Of a stretch of 64,000 nt of DNA, positions 17,940-26,521 are shown one piece after another. The translations under genes were made by a program, and so were the position numbers. The DNA comes from Palleronia salina. Lineage in GTDB: Bacteria; Pseudomonadota; Alphaproteobacteria; Rhodobacterales; Rhodobacteraceae. The stretch is from assembly GCF_900141995.1 (NCBI RefSeq), contig NZ_FQZA01000004.1, positions 1 to 64,000 on the forward strand. Reading direction: 5' to 3'. Within the stretch, counting starts at the first letter, position 1; each line of letters opens with the position of its first letter. The notes below the pieces were generated by a model. The model was not told the origin of the DNA, searched no databases, and saw only the letters and a list, made by a program, of their open reading frames with translations.

Positions 17940-19053
17940 CGTGGCCTTCCCCGTCATCCTCGGCGGTGCCGCGATAGAGCGGCGAGTCGGTGTAGCGGTG
18001 GACCCCGAACCGCGCCAGCACGCCCAGCGCGGCGGCCACCGGCACCGCGATCAGCAGGCCGACGAACCCGAAGACGGCGCCGAAAGCCGACAGCGCGAAC
18101 AGCAGCCAGACCGGGTGCAGCCCCACGCTGGAGCCCACCAGCTTGGGCGTCAGGATGTTGCCCTCGATGAACTGGCCCGACTGGAAGATGGCCCACACCG
18201 CGAGGATCCACAGCCAGTCGCCCCAGAACTGGAACAGCGCCAGCCCGATGGCCAACACGCCGCCGACCAGCGCACCCACATAGGGGATGAATGTCAGAAA
18301 CCCGGCGATGGCCCCAACGACGAAGCCGAATTGCAGGCCGACCAGCGCCAGGGCGGCGGCATAGTAGATCCCCAGGATCAGGCAGACCGTGCCCTGCCCC
18401 CGGACGAAGGACGCCAGCGTGCGATCGATCTCGCGCGCCAGCTCGCGGATCGTGGGCGCGTGTTCGCGGGGCAGCAGCTCGTCGATGCGGGCGACCATCT
18501 TGTCCCAGTCCAGCAGCAGGTAGAACGCCACCACGGGCACGATGACCAGCAGGACCAGCGCGTTGACGATGCCCGAGAACGAGGCCAGCGCCCCCTCGAT
18601 CAGGGTGCCCGCGCGTTCGCGGATGGCGCCCGTCACCGAGGTCAGCGACCGGCTGAGCGTCTGCTCGATATCGCCGATGTCGGGGAACCGCTCGACAAGG
18701 CCGGGGAAGGTGCCGCTCAGCCAGACCTGAAGCCGCGCCACGTTCTCGGGCGCGCTTTCGATGATCGAGGCGATCCGCTCGACCAGCGACGCCGCCTGCG
18801 TGACCAGCGTCGGGATGACCAGCAGGCTGAGGGTGATGAACAGGATCAGGCCCAGCACCGTCATCAGCGCCACCGACACCACGCGGCTGAGGCCCAGCGT
18901 CTCGAATCGGTCGGCCACGGGATCCAGCAGGTAGGCCACTGCCGCCCCCAGCAGGAACGGCAGGATCACGTCGCCCAGCCACCACAGCAGGACAAGCAGC
19001 ACGACCAGCGCCGCGCCCCAATATTTCAACTGTTCGCGAACCGGCAGGGCCAT
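17932..19053 (-). CDS. AI-2E family transporter (PerM/TqsA type)
   Basis: A 373-residue inner-membrane protein with about eight helices, of the AI-2E exporter (PerM, DUF20) family. Recognisable stretches are VILPFLLGAAVAYLLDPVADRFE, PVVAFYLLLDWDKM, the GFLTFIPYVGALVGG motif and GLHPVWLLFALSAFGAVFGFVG. The family name comes from TqsA, but most members have unproven substrates (ions, organic acids). The ATG at 19053 is just before the conserved start. It is first in the hdaA-ppk-ppx operon, with an eight-base overlap into hdaA, and is divergent from proS. Confidence 0.88.
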   Translation of the reverse strand: MALPVREQLKYWGAALVVLLVLLWWLGDVILPFLLGAAVAYLLDPVADRFETLGLSRVVSVALMTVLGLILFITLSLLVIPTLVTQAASLVERIASIIESAPENVARLQVWLSGTFPGLVERFPDIGDIEQTLSRSLTSVTGAIRERAGTLIEGALASFSGIVNALVLLVIVPVVAFYLLLDWDKMVARIDELLPREHAPTIRELAREIDRTLASFVRGQGTVCLILGIYYAAALALVGLQFGFVVGAIAGFLTFIPYVGALVGGVLAIGLALFQFWGDWLWILAVWAIFQSGQFIEGNILTPKLVGSSVGLHPVWLLFALSAFGAVFGFVGLLIAVPVAAALGVLARFGVHRYTDSPLYRGTAEDDGEGHDG

Positions 19054-19238
19054 GGATCTTCTCTGTCTTGGACGCCTTCCTTGTCTTACGTCCCGCCCAA
19101 CGGCGCAAGGCCCGCCGCCCTGGCCGCGCAAGATCACCACGGATCATCTCGTCGGCCGCTCGCGGCCGCATCCGCTTGGCAAGCCGCGCGCTTTGATCTA
19201 CCGCTGGGCCGCATTCAACGTTGGAAAGGCCCGCCCTT

Positions 19239-20576
19239 ATGCGTCTCAGCCGTTATTTCCTGCCGGTCCTGAAGGAAACGCCCGCCGAGGCGCAGATCGC
19301 GTCGCACCGCTACATGTTGCGGGCGGGCATGATCAAGCAGGCCTCCGCCGGGATCTACTCGTGGCTGCCCCTGGGCTGGCGCGTGCTGAAGCGGATCGAG
19401 GACATCGTCCACCAGGAACAGCAGCGCGCGGGCCATATCCCGATGCTTATGCCCACGATCCAGTCCGCGGACCTGTGGCGCGAGTCCGGCCGCTATGACG
19501 CCTACGGCCCGGAAATGCTGCGCATCACCGATCGCCACGACCGCGACATGCTGTTCGGCCCCACCAACGAGGAGATGATCACCGACATCTTCCGCAGCCA
19601 CGTGAGCAGCTACCGCGACCTGCCGCTGACGCTGTATCACATCCAGTGGAAATTCCGCGACGAGGTGCGCCCGCGCTTCGGCGTCATGCGGGGCCGCGAG
19701 TTCTACATGAAGGATGGCTACAACTTCGACGTGGACCGCGACGCGGCGCTGCATGCCTACAACCGCCATATGGTCACCTACCTGCGCAGCTACGAACGGA
19801 TGGGCCTGAAGGCGATCCCGATGCGGGCCGATTCCGGTCCCATCGGCGGCGACAACACGCACGAGTTCCTGCTGCTGGCCGACACGGGTGAGAGCGAAGT
19901 CTTCTACGACAGCGCCATCCTGGAGCTGGAACTGGGCGACCGGGCCATCGACTTCGACAGCGTCGAGCAGTGCCAGGCCATCTGCGACGAGTGGACGGCC
20001 CCCTACGCCCGCACCGACGAGACCCACGACCCGGCCCTGTTCGACCAGGTGCCCGAGGACCGGCGCCGCCAGTCGCGCGGCATCGAGGTGGGGCAGATCT
20101 TCTACTTCGGCACCAAGTATTCCGAGGCCATGGGCGCCCGCGTCACCAACAAGGATGGCGAGGTCGTACCGGTGCACATGGGCTCGCACGGTATCGGGGT
20201 CAGCCGCCTGGTGGGCGCGATCATCGAGGCCAACCACGACGACAAGGGCATCATCTGGCCCGAGCAGGTGACGCCGTTCCATTGCGGCATCGTCAACCTG
20301 CGCCAGGGCGACGGCGATTGCGACGCGGCCTGCGAACGGATCGAGGCGGCGCTGGTCGAAAGGGGGCTCGACCCGCTCTACGACGACCGCGACACGCGCG
20401 CCGGCGGCAAGTTCGCCACCATGGACCTGATCGGCCTGCCCTGGCGCATCACCGTCGGGCCCCGCGGGTTGCAGAACGGCGTGGTCGAGCTGACCAGCCG
20501 CCGCACCGGCGAAAGCGAAGAGGTGTCCATCGACGCGGCCATCGACCGGATCGGGCAGATCTACGCCGCCGCCTGA
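19239..20576 (+). CDS. proS: Prolyl-tRNA synthetase
   Basis: A 445-residue class II synthetase charging tRNA-Pro. Motif 2 is [21 protein letters not shown] and motif 3 lies in [17 protein letters not shown]; the anticodon-binding domain is at the C-terminus. The short alphaproteobacterial form lacks the YbaK-like editing insert between motifs 2 and 3. The ATG at 19239 follows GGAAAGG; an upstream in-frame ATG at 19221 would add six residues without a ribosome binding site. A GC hairpin follows the stop codon without a T-tract. Confidence 0.96.
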   Translation: MRLSRYFLPVLKETPAEAQIASHRYMLRAGMIKQASAGIYSWLPLGWRVLKRIEDIVHQEQQRAGHIPMLMPTIQSADLWRESGRYDAYGPEMLRITDRHDRDMLFGPTNEEMITDIFRSHVSSYRDLPLTLYHIQWKFRDEVRPRFGVMRGREFYMKDGYNFDVDRDAALHAYNRHMVTYLRSYERMGLKAIPMRADSGPIGGDNTHEFLLLADTGESEVFYDSAILELELGDRAIDFDSVEQCQAICDEWTAPYARTDETHDPALFDQVPEDRRRQSRGIEVGQIFYFGTKYSEAMGARVTNKDGEVVPVHMGSHGIGVSRLVGAIIEANHDDKGIIWPEQVTPFHCGIVNLRQGDGDCDAACERIEAALVERGLDPLYDDRDTRAGGKFATMDLIGLPWRITVGPRGLQNGVVELTSRRTGESEEVSIDAAIDRIGQIYAAA

Positions 20577-20680
20577 GCCCGGCTTCGCCGGGCGCAGCGC
20601 CGGGCGGACCGACCGGGCCCAATCGTCGCAATCCGGTCCTGCCGGTTGACGCAGGGTCCCCGGACGCCTTTACAGGTTGC

Positions 20681-22369
20681 ATGTCCGATGCATCCTCTGC
20701 CCTGATCGACCGCCTGCGCCAGATCGTCGGCCGCAAGCATTGCCTGACCGACCCGGCGCAGACCGAGCGCTATCGCAAGGGCTGGCGTTCGGGCGAAGGC
20801 GACGCCATCGCGGTGGTGCGCCCGGGATCGCTGGTCGAGCAGTGGCGCGTTCTGCGCGCCTGCGTCGAGGCCGACACAATCGTCATCATGCAGGCCGCGA
20901 ACACGGGCCTGACCGAAGGCTCGACCCCCAAGGGCGGATACGACCGCGACGTGGTGATCGTTTCGACCCTGCGCCTTGACGGAATCCACCTGATCCGGGA
21001 CGGGCGCCAGATCGTCGGACTGCCGGGCAGCACGCTCTACAAGCTCGAGGAACTGCTCGACCCGCTGGGGCGCGAGCCGCACAGCGTCATCGGCTCGTCC
21101 TGCGTGGGCGCGTCGATCATCGGCGGCATCTGCAACAACTCGGGCGGCGCGCTGGTCCGGCGCGGCCCCGCCTATACCGAGCTGTCGGTCCACGCCCGGC
21201 TGAACGCGGATGGCAGGCTGGAGCTGGTCAACAATCTCGGGATCGACCTGGGCAACGACCCCGAGGAGATGCTGGAGAAGCTCGAAGGCGGCGATTTCCG
21301 CCCCGGGCAGATCCACGACGACGCGGGCCGCGCGTCGGATGACGACTATGCCGCCCGCGTGCGCGAGGTCGACGCCGCCACGCCCGGACGGTTCAACGCC
21401 GATCCGCGCGGCCTGCACGAGGCTTCGGGGTCCGCCGGCAAGCTGGCGGTCTTCGCCGTGAGGCTGGACACCTTCCCGACGGCCGAAGGGGCCAAGACCT
21501 ATTACGTGGGCACCAACGACACGGCCCAGCTGACCGCCCTGCGCCGCGCTCTGCTGAGCGAGCTGGACGAGTTGCCGATCAGCGGCGAATACGTCCATCG
21601 CGACTGCTTCGAGATCTCGCGCAAATACGGCAAGGATACGCTCTTGATGATCCACTGGCTGGGCACCTCGCGGATGCCCACGCTCTTCGGCATCAAGGAG
21701 TCGCTGGACGCACGGTTTCACAAGATCGGGCTTCTGCCGGGCAACCTGCTGGACCGGGTCATGCAGGGCCTGAGCCGCCTCTTCCCCGAGGCGCTGCCGA
21801 AGCGGCTTCTTCGCTTTCGCGACCGGTTCGAGCATCACCTGATCCTGAAGGTCGCCGGTCCAAGCGCCGAGGCGACCGAAGAGATCCTGACCCGCACGGT
21901 AGGCGCGGACGGCTGGTTCCTGTGCGACCCGCACGAGGCGGCCAAGGCCACGCTGAACCGCTTCGCCGCCGCGGGGGCCGCCGCGCGCTATGACGTGATG
22001 CTGGGCAAGGACAGCGGCGGCCTGCTGCCGCTGGACATCGCGCTGCGCCGCAACGACGACGACTGGTTCGAAGTGCTGCCGCCGGACCTGGACGACCAGA
22101 TCGCAGCCAAGATCTACTACGGCCATTTCCTGTGCCACGTGCTGCACCAGGATTACGTCCTCAAGGCCGGCGCGGACCCCGAGGCCGTGAAGGCGCGCAT
22201 GCTGGAGATCCTGGACCGGCGCGGGGCCGAGTACCCGGCCGAGCACAACGTGGGCCACCTCTACGCGGCGAAACCGGCGCTGGTCGATCACTACAAGTGC
22301 TGCGATCCGACGAATTCGTTCAACCCGGGTATCGGGAAGACCTCGCGCAAGAAGCACTGGGCGGCGTGA
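20681..22369 (+). CDS. dld: D-lactate dehydrogenase (quinone), FAD-linked
   Basis: A 562-residue peripheral membrane flavoprotein of the E. coli Dld type, oxidising D-lactate to pyruvate with electrons to quinone. The FAD-binding (PCMH) domain is in the first 240 residues (MQAANTGLTEGSTPKGGYDRD, SSCVGASIIGGICNNSGGAL). The membrane-binding and cap region follows (YVHRDCFEISRKYGKDTLL), with the C-terminal DYVLKAGADPEAVKARMLEILDRRGAEYPAEHNVGHLYAAKP segment. The ATG at 20681 is the first Met of the conserved region. With the FMN enzyme at 4400, both lactate isomers may be oxidised. Confidence 0.93.
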   Translation: MSDASSALIDRLRQIVGRKHCLTDPAQTERYRKGWRSGEGDAIAVVRPGSLVEQWRVLRACVEADTIVIMQAANTGLTEGSTPKGGYDRDVVIVSTLRLDGIHLIRDGRQIVGLPGSTLYKLEELLDPLGREPHSVIGSSCVGASIIGGICNNSGGALVRRGPAYTELSVHARLNADGRLELVNNLGIDLGNDPEEMLEKLEGGDFRPGQIHDDAGRASDDDYAARVREVDAATPGRFNADPRGLHEASGSAGKLAVFAVRLDTFPTAEGAKTYYVGTNDTAQLTALRRALLSELDELPISGEYVHRDCFEISRKYGKDTLLMIHWLGTSRMPTLFGIKESLDARFHKIGLLPGNLLDRVMQGLSRLFPEALPKRLLRFRDRFEHHLILKVAGPSAEATEEILTRTVGADGWFLCDPHEAAKATLNRFAAAGAAARYDVMLGKDSGGLLPLDIALRRNDDDWFEVLPPDLDDQIAAKIYYGHFLCHVLHQDYVLKAGADPEAVKARMLEILDRRGAEYPAEHNVGHLYAAKPALVDHYKCCDPTNSFNPGIGKTSRKKHWAA

Positions 22370-22398
22370 CAAGGCTGCGCCGCGACTGATCGCCAGGT

Positions 22399-22653
22399 CT
22401 AGCGCCGCCCAGCAAGCTCGAGGATCAATGTCCGCTTGTCCTTGTCCATGGGCGCGTCGATCCCGGCCTGTTTCGCGGCCTCGTAGACCTCGGCGCGAGG
22501 CCGGCCCAGCCATCCGGCGATGTCGTCCTCGACCGGGCCGTCCAGCGCGTTTAGCAACTCATCCCGCGTCATGTCGGTGTGCCCGCCCAGTTCGCGCACC
22601 GATCCCAGGTCGCGCAGCGCGTCCTTCGACAGCTCGGACAGCTCAACCGGCAT
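22399..22653 (-). CDS. Small Rho_N/SAP-like protein, unknown function
   Basis: An 84-residue soluble protein with no signal peptide. Two short helical motifs resemble halves of the Rho N-terminal/SAP fold: GGHTDMTRDELLNAL (about 23-37) and PMDKDKRTLILELAGR (about 68-83). Between them is a helix (GWLGRPRAEVYEAAKQAGID). The same HTDMT/DELL signature appears in the upstream gene (GRSDMTKDELLDAI), and the two overlap by eleven bases, so they are co-translated and probably arose from one repeat family. Rho_N folds bind RNA or single-stranded DNA; the function here is not known. Confidence 0.65.
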   Translation of the reverse strand: MPVELSELSKDALRDLGSVRELGGHTDMTRDELLNALDGPVEDDIAGWLGRPRAEVYEAAKQAGIDAPMDKDKRTLILELAGRR

Positions 22654-23287
22654 CCTTCAGCGCCTCGACCAGATCGTCCTTGTCCATGTCCGACCGGCCG
22701 TCGACATCGTGGTCCTGCGCCATGTCGTAAAGCTCGTCTTTCGTCTTTGCCTCCAGCGACGCCTTCGAGCCCTTGCCGCGCCCGTTCCCGTCGGTGGCCT
22801 CGTCGATGGCGTCCAGCAGCTCGTCCTTGGTCATGTCCGACCGGCCGTCGATGGTCAGGTCCTGCGCCCGCTCCATCAGCATGTCCTTGGTGGGGCCGTC
22901 CTTCTTGATGCGCGCGACCTTATCCTTCACGTCGTCGGGCTGCTCCACGAACTGCCCCGAGCCGTCCTTCTTCTTCTGGGTCGAGCGGGCGTATTCATCC
23001 TCGGTCAGCAGCATGCGGACCTTTCGGGGCAGATACCGCTCGCCCGATTCCAGCGCCGCGTCGCCCGACTTGGTGCCCCAGTCCTCCTCGGTCCATTCGT
23101 GGAGGTCGGTGTCTTCCTGGTCGGGGCCGTCATCGGCATAGCCGCCGCCGCGCCGCTGGTATTCCTGCACGGCCATCTGCGCCTTGCGGGCAGACCACTG
23201 GCCGGGCTCGCCCCCCTTGTCGGACTGCGTGATCTCGTCTTTCACCTTCTCCCACAGGTCGGGGTCGGTCTTCTCGGCGCTGGACAT
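22643..23287 (-). CDS. DUF5872-like protein with two Rho_N-like repeats
   Basis: A 214-residue soluble, very charged protein. The N-terminal part (about 7-75; DPDLWEKVKDEI, GGEPGQWSARKAQMA, LHEWTEEDWGTKSG) matches the DUF5872 pattern I recall from large DNA viruses, bacteria and algae. A middle segment follows (RYLPRKVRMLLTEDEYARS), then two Rho_N-like repeats, about 133-161 (TKDMLMERAQDLTIDGRSDM) and 184-212 (TKDELYDMAQDHDVDGRSDM). The ATG at 23287 has GGAGACG just before it. The combination suggests a nucleic-acid-binding stress or nucleoid protein, which is inference. Confidence 0.7.
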   Translation of the reverse strand: MSSAEKTDPDLWEKVKDEITQSDKGGEPGQWSARKAQMAVQEYQRRGGGYADDGPDQEDTDLHEWTEEDWGTKSGDAALESGERYLPRKVRMLLTEDEYARSTQKKKDGSGQFVEQPDDVKDKVARIKKDGPTKDMLMERAQDLTIDGRSDMTKDELLDAIDEATDGNGRGKGSKASLEAKTKDELYDMAQDHDVDGRSDMDKDDLVEALKDAG

Positions 23288-23314
23288 GGACGTCTCCTTC
23301 TTCGATGCGGCCAC

Positions 23315-23341
23315 AACGCCGATCAACACTGCGTGGGTTCC
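23315..23341 (-). promoter_or_regulatory. GGAAC...CGTT promoter-like element for the DUF5872 gene
   Basis: On the minus strand GGAAC (23341-23337) is followed after 18 bases by CGTT (23318-23315), about 30 bases before the ATG at 23287. EcfG general-stress promoters of Alphaproteobacteria read GGAAC-N16/17-CGTT. The spacing here is one base longer than ideal, so this half is tentative. Confidence 0.35.
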
Positions 23342-23364
23342 CCCTGCGGCAGAACGCCCGGGCC

Positions 23365-23389
23365 GGAACGCCCAACGTGGCGCGACGTT
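23365..23389 (+). promoter_or_regulatory. EcfG-like promoter of the sugar dehydrogenase gene
   Basis: GGAAC (23365-23369), 16 bases, then CGTT (23386-23389): an exact match to the consensus for the extracytoplasmic sigma factor EcfG. A start near 23396 would leave a short leader holding the GGAGG ribosome binding site at 23401. Many Rhodobacteraceae lack EcfG, so a different ECF sigma factor is possible. Confidence 0.45.
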
Positions 23390-23411
23390 GTCCGGGAAAC
23401 GGAGGTTTTCC

Positions 23412-24617
23412 ATGACACGACTGATTTCAACGCTTCTTCTGGGCACCGCGCTGGCCGTGCCCGCCATGGCCGAGCAGCACGGCGAACCCGTCGAACAGGG
23501 GGCGAAGAACGTCCCCGAGTTCGAGCCCGCCTGGCCCAACCAGACCCGCGCGCCCGCCATGGACAGCGGCGTGACGCTGTCCACGCAGGTCGTCGCCGAT
23601 GGCCTGACGCATCCCTGGGGAGTCGAGGTCCTGCCCGACGGTAGCTACCTGGTGACCGAGCGCGCGGGCAAGCTGCGCCACATCACCCGCGAGGGCGAGA
23701 TGCATGACCCGATCTCGGGCGTGCCCGAGGTGTTCAACCGCGACCAGGGCGGCCTTCTGGACGTGGCGCTGGCGCAGGATTTCGAGGACAGCCGGACGAT
23801 CTACCTGACCTATTCCAAGCCCATGGGCGACGGGATGTCGGTAACCGCCGCCGCGCGCGGCACCCTGACCGAGGACATGAGCGCGCTGGAAGACGTGACC
23901 GACATCTTCGTGCAGACGCCACCGTCGCCCACGGCCAAGCACTATGGCAGCCGCGTCGTCCTGGACGGTGATTATGCCTACATCACCACGGGCGAGCATT
24001 CGTCCATGAGCGAACGCGGCAACGCGCAGGACCTGGACAAGACCTATGGCAAGGTGATCCGCGTGACGCTGGACGGCGAAACGCCCGACGACAATCCCTT
24101 CGCCGACGAGGGCGAGACGGCCGCGCTGGTCTGGACGCTGGGTCATCGCAACGTGCAGGGCGCCGACATCCGGCCCGGAACCGGCGAGCTCTGGACTGTG
24201 GAACACGGGCCCGCGGGCGGTGACGAGCTGAACAAGATCACCGCTGGCGAAAACTACGGCTGGCCGGTGGTCAGCTACGGCCAGCAGTATTCCGGATCGC
24301 CCATCGGCAGCGGCGATCCCCGCGCCGAAGGGTTCGTCGAGCCGCAATATTACTGGGATCCCGTCATCGCGCCGGGCGGCTTCGCCTTCTACGACGGCGA
24401 GATGTTCGCCGAGTGGGAGGGCGACGTGCTGGCCAGTTCGCTTTATCCGGGCGGGCTGGTGCGGCTGAGCCTGGAAGGCGACCGCGTCGCCGGGGAAGAG
24501 CGGTTCCTGCCCGAGATCGGCCGGGTCCGCGATGTCGAGATCGACCAGGACGGGGCGATCCTGCTGCTGACCGACAAGAGCAACGGCGAGCTGGTGCGCG
24601 TCACCCCCGGCGGCTGA
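23412..24617 (+). CDS. Periplasmic PQQ-dependent sugar dehydrogenase (aldose sugar dehydrogenase type)
   Basis: A 401-residue exported soluble glucose/aldose dehydrogenase-like enzyme of the YliI/Asd six-bladed propeller family, oxidising aldoses in the periplasm with PQQ. The signal peptide is residues 1-20 (ending AVPAMA). Propeller and cofactor motifs include LTHPWGVEVLPDG, GGLLDVALAQDF, the catalytic GDYAYITTGEHS region, WTLGHRNVQGADIRPGTGELWTVEHGPAGGDELN and NYGWPVVSYGQQYSG. GGAGG is seven bases before the ATG. Whether the host makes PQQ cannot be seen here. It is read divergently from the DUF5872 gene with a promoter-like GGAAC element on each strand. Confidence 0.9.
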   Translation: MTRLISTLLLGTALAVPAMAEQHGEPVEQGAKNVPEFEPAWPNQTRAPAMDSGVTLSTQVVADGLTHPWGVEVLPDGSYLVTERAGKLRHITREGEMHDPISGVPEVFNRDQGGLLDVALAQDFEDSRTIYLTYSKPMGDGMSVTAAARGTLTEDMSALEDVTDIFVQTPPSPTAKHYGSRVVLDGDYAYITTGEHSSMSERGNAQDLDKTYGKVIRVTLDGETPDDNPFADEGETAALVWTLGHRNVQGADIRPGTGELWTVEHGPAGGDELNKITAGENYGWPVVSYGQQYSGSPIGSGDPRAEGFVEPQYYWDPVIAPGGFAFYDGEMFAEWEGDVLASSLYPGGLVRLSLEGDRVAGEERFLPEIGRVRDVEIDQDGAILLLTDKSNGELVRVTPGG

Positions 24618-24630
24618 GCCCGCCCCGCCG

Positions 24631-24969
24631 CTACAGCTCGATCTCGCCCTCGGGAGGGTCCGGTGGGACGGGGTCGGATTTGCGGCGGATGATGATATCG
24701 CCATTCGGCAGGACCTCGGGCGGGTGATACCGGCCGAGGTCTTCGATTCCCAACCCCTCGAAATCCCACTCGCGCAGGGTTTCGGCCAGGTCGCGCATGG
24801 CCGGCTCGACCTCGCCCATGAGACCGCGCAGCAGGCGGCGCGCCCCCTCGGACAGCAGGTCGACCCCTTCCGAGATGTCGCTGTCGTCCCCGGTATCGGG
24901 CGTTTCCTGTGCAGCGGCGGGACCACCGATGGCGGCCAGGACGGCAAGGGTCAGAGCGATGTGTTTCAT
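24631..24969 (-). CDS. Small exported protein of Rhodobacterales, unknown function
   Basis: A 112-residue protein with a signal peptide (about 1-20, ending GPAAA), an acidic stretch, an amphipathic helix (LLSEGARRLLRGLMGEVEPAMRDLAETL) and a C-terminal YHPPEVLPNGDIIIRRK segment. Close relatives are common in Roseobacters, where databases often label them 'AAA+ family ATPase'; there is no Walker motif, and that label is not justified by the sequence. It is the last gene of the minus-strand run VOC-djiA-this gene, 83 bases after djiA, and converges on the sugar dehydrogenase with 13 bases between stops. Confidence 0.75.
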   Translation of the reverse strand: MKHIALTLAVLAAIGGPAAAQETPDTGDDSDISEGVDLLSEGARRLLRGLMGEVEPAMRDLAETLREWDFEGLGIEDLGRYHPPEVLPNGDIIIRRKSDPVPPDPPEGEIEL

Positions 24970-25052
24970 GGCGCCGAGCCTACGCCGGTCGTGGCCCCAG
25001 CCCAAGCGTTTCGATGCGGCCCCCGCGACGCCCGCGATCCGGCCCAACCCCG

Positions 25053-25733
25053 TCAGGCCGCGTCGCCCGTGATTTCCTCGTAGGCGCGGTTGATCGCCAC
25101 CAGCCGCCGTTCGGCCAGGCGCACCGCCTCGGGCGGGACACCGCGGGCCACCATGCGGTCGGGATGGCTGTCGCGCACGAGCTGGCGCCAGCGTTTCTTC
25201 GCCTCGGCCGCGCTGGCCCCGGGATCGAGCCCCAGCACCTCGTAGGGATCCGGCTCGGCATCCGGGACGAACCGGGCGCGCAGGGCGCGGTACTGCCGAT
25301 CGTCGAGCTCGAAGATATCGCGCACGCGGCCCAGGAACCGGTCCTCGTCCGGGTGGAACGTGCCGTCGGCCATGGCGATGTGGAACAGCCCCTCCATCAG
25401 GTCGCACAGCACACGGTCGCCTGCCGCGAACATGGCGCGGATGGACCTCGCGTAATCCTCGAACCCCGCCACGTCCTGACGGGCCAGGTTGAACACGCGG
25501 GCCGCCGACGCCTCGTCCTCGGGCGCGATGTGAAAGACCTCGCGGAAGGCGGCGACCTCGTTGCGGGTCACGGTGCCGTCTGCCTTGGCCATCTTGGCGC
25601 CCAGCCCGATGACGGCGATGGTGAAGGCCACGCCCCGTTCGCGCGGTCCGCGCAGTCGATCGAACACGCGGGCCAGGCTTTCGCCTGCGGCCAGCGCGGC
25701 AACGGCGTCCGAGATGCGTTGCCAGATCGACAT
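25053..25733 (-). CDS. TerB/DnaJ-domain co-chaperone, DjlA-like (DjiA)
   Basis: A 226-residue protein in two parts. The first half is a TerB-like helical domain (VIGLGAKMAKADGTVTRNEVAAF, ADGTFHPDEDRFLGRVRDIF). The second is a C-terminal J-domain (DPYEVLGLDPGASAAEAKKRW) with the DnaK-stimulating HPD triad in RDSHPDRM. E. coli DjlA has an N-terminal membrane anchor; none is visible here, so this form is probably cytoplasmic. It starts ten bases after the VOC gene stop and is likely co-transcribed with it. Confidence 0.9.
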   Translation of the reverse strand: MSIWQRISDAVAALAAGESLARVFDRLRGPRERGVAFTIAVIGLGAKMAKADGTVTRNEVAAFREVFHIAPEDEASAARVFNLARQDVAGFEDYARSIRAMFAAGDRVLCDLMEGLFHIAMADGTFHPDEDRFLGRVRDIFELDDRQYRALRARFVPDAEPDPYEVLGLDPGASAAEAKKRWRQLVRDSHPDRMVARGVPPEAVRLAERRLVAINRAYEEITGDAA

Positions 25734-25743
25734 GTCCGGCAGT

Positions 25744-26373
25744 CTAGGCGGTTTCTGTCAGGCTGGACAGCGCGACCAGCCCCCGCGGCGTGACGATTTC
25801 CGCCTCGAGCGAGGGATGCGCGCTCACCTCGATGGCGACCTTCGGCATCTGGGCCAGCGCGGGCCACTCGGCGCGCAGCCGCTCGGCCTCGGGATGGCGC
25901 AGGACCACGCGCTTCATCTTGCAGCCCCGGTCGGTCAGGCGGGATTGCGCGCGCGCGCCCTTCCACTGCATCAGAGCGGGCAGGACGTTGTCGAAGGGCA
26001 GCATGCCATCGGCGGGTACGGCCATGGACCATTCCAGCCCGCCCCGCTCGAACTGGGTCAGCTCGCCCATGCCCATGGGCGCCTCGGCCATCTGGCCGCG
26101 CAGGTCCTTGGCGCGCACGACCCAGTTGCCCAGGCGCGGCGGGCCGCTGAAGCCATCCAGGCCGAACCAGCGGGTCCGGCCGGGCTTGGGCGCGTCGGGG
26201 TCGACGGCGATCACCTCGAGGTAGCATTCCTCGCCTAGCGACAGCAGCCGGTTATGGGTGCCCATGAGCGCGTGGCTGCCGCCCGCCTCCAGCGGGACGC
26301 CCAGCATCTCCTCGACGGCGCGGCTGCCCTCGTCGAGCGTTTCGGCCAGAACGACCACGTGATCCAGTTGCAT
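25744..26373 (-). CDS. VOC-superfamily glyoxalase-like protein
   Basis: A 209-residue cytoplasmic protein with a glyoxalase/bleomycin-resistance fold start (MQLDHVVVLAETLDEGSRAVEEMLG, then SHALMGTHNRLLSLGEECYLEVIAVDP) of the Glyoxalase_3 type. The metal ligands expected in this group (His in LDH, Glu in YLEV) are visible. Substrate unknown. Although it lies next to methylmalonyl-CoA mutase, it does not look like methylmalonyl-CoA epimerase, which is about 135-150 residues and of a different VOC subgroup. The ATG at 26373 is the start of the first beta strand. Confidence 0.83.
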   Translation of the reverse strand: MQLDHVVVLAETLDEGSRAVEEMLGVPLEAGGSHALMGTHNRLLSLGEECYLEVIAVDPDAPKPGRTRWFGLDGFSGPPRLGNWVVRAKDLRGQMAEAPMGMGELTQFERGGLEWSMAVPADGMLPFDNVLPALMQWKGARAQSRLTDRGCKMKRVVLRHPEAERLRAEWPALAQMPKVAIEVSAHPSLEAEIVTPRGLVALSSLTETA

Positions 26374-26521
26374 GAAAGATGCCTTTCCCGCCCGTCCCTT
26401 GGCCGAAACGGGCCATAAATTTCGGGATGCAGGGCAAGGGGCCCGGCCAGTTGTGCGCAACCTGACCGAAGCCGGGGGCGCGTGCAACCGGATGGATCAG
26501 CACACCTTCGCGACCGGCTGT

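Noticed and set aside
24631-24969. 'AAA+ ATPase' label for the 112-residue exported protein
   Set aside because: There is no Walker A or B motif, and it carries a signal peptide. The label appears to be a database carry-over.
25744-26373. VOC protein read as methylmalonyl-CoA epimerase because of its mutase neighbour
   Set aside because: Length and sequence are of the Glyoxalase_3 group, not the short epimerase group. No epimerase is found in this window.
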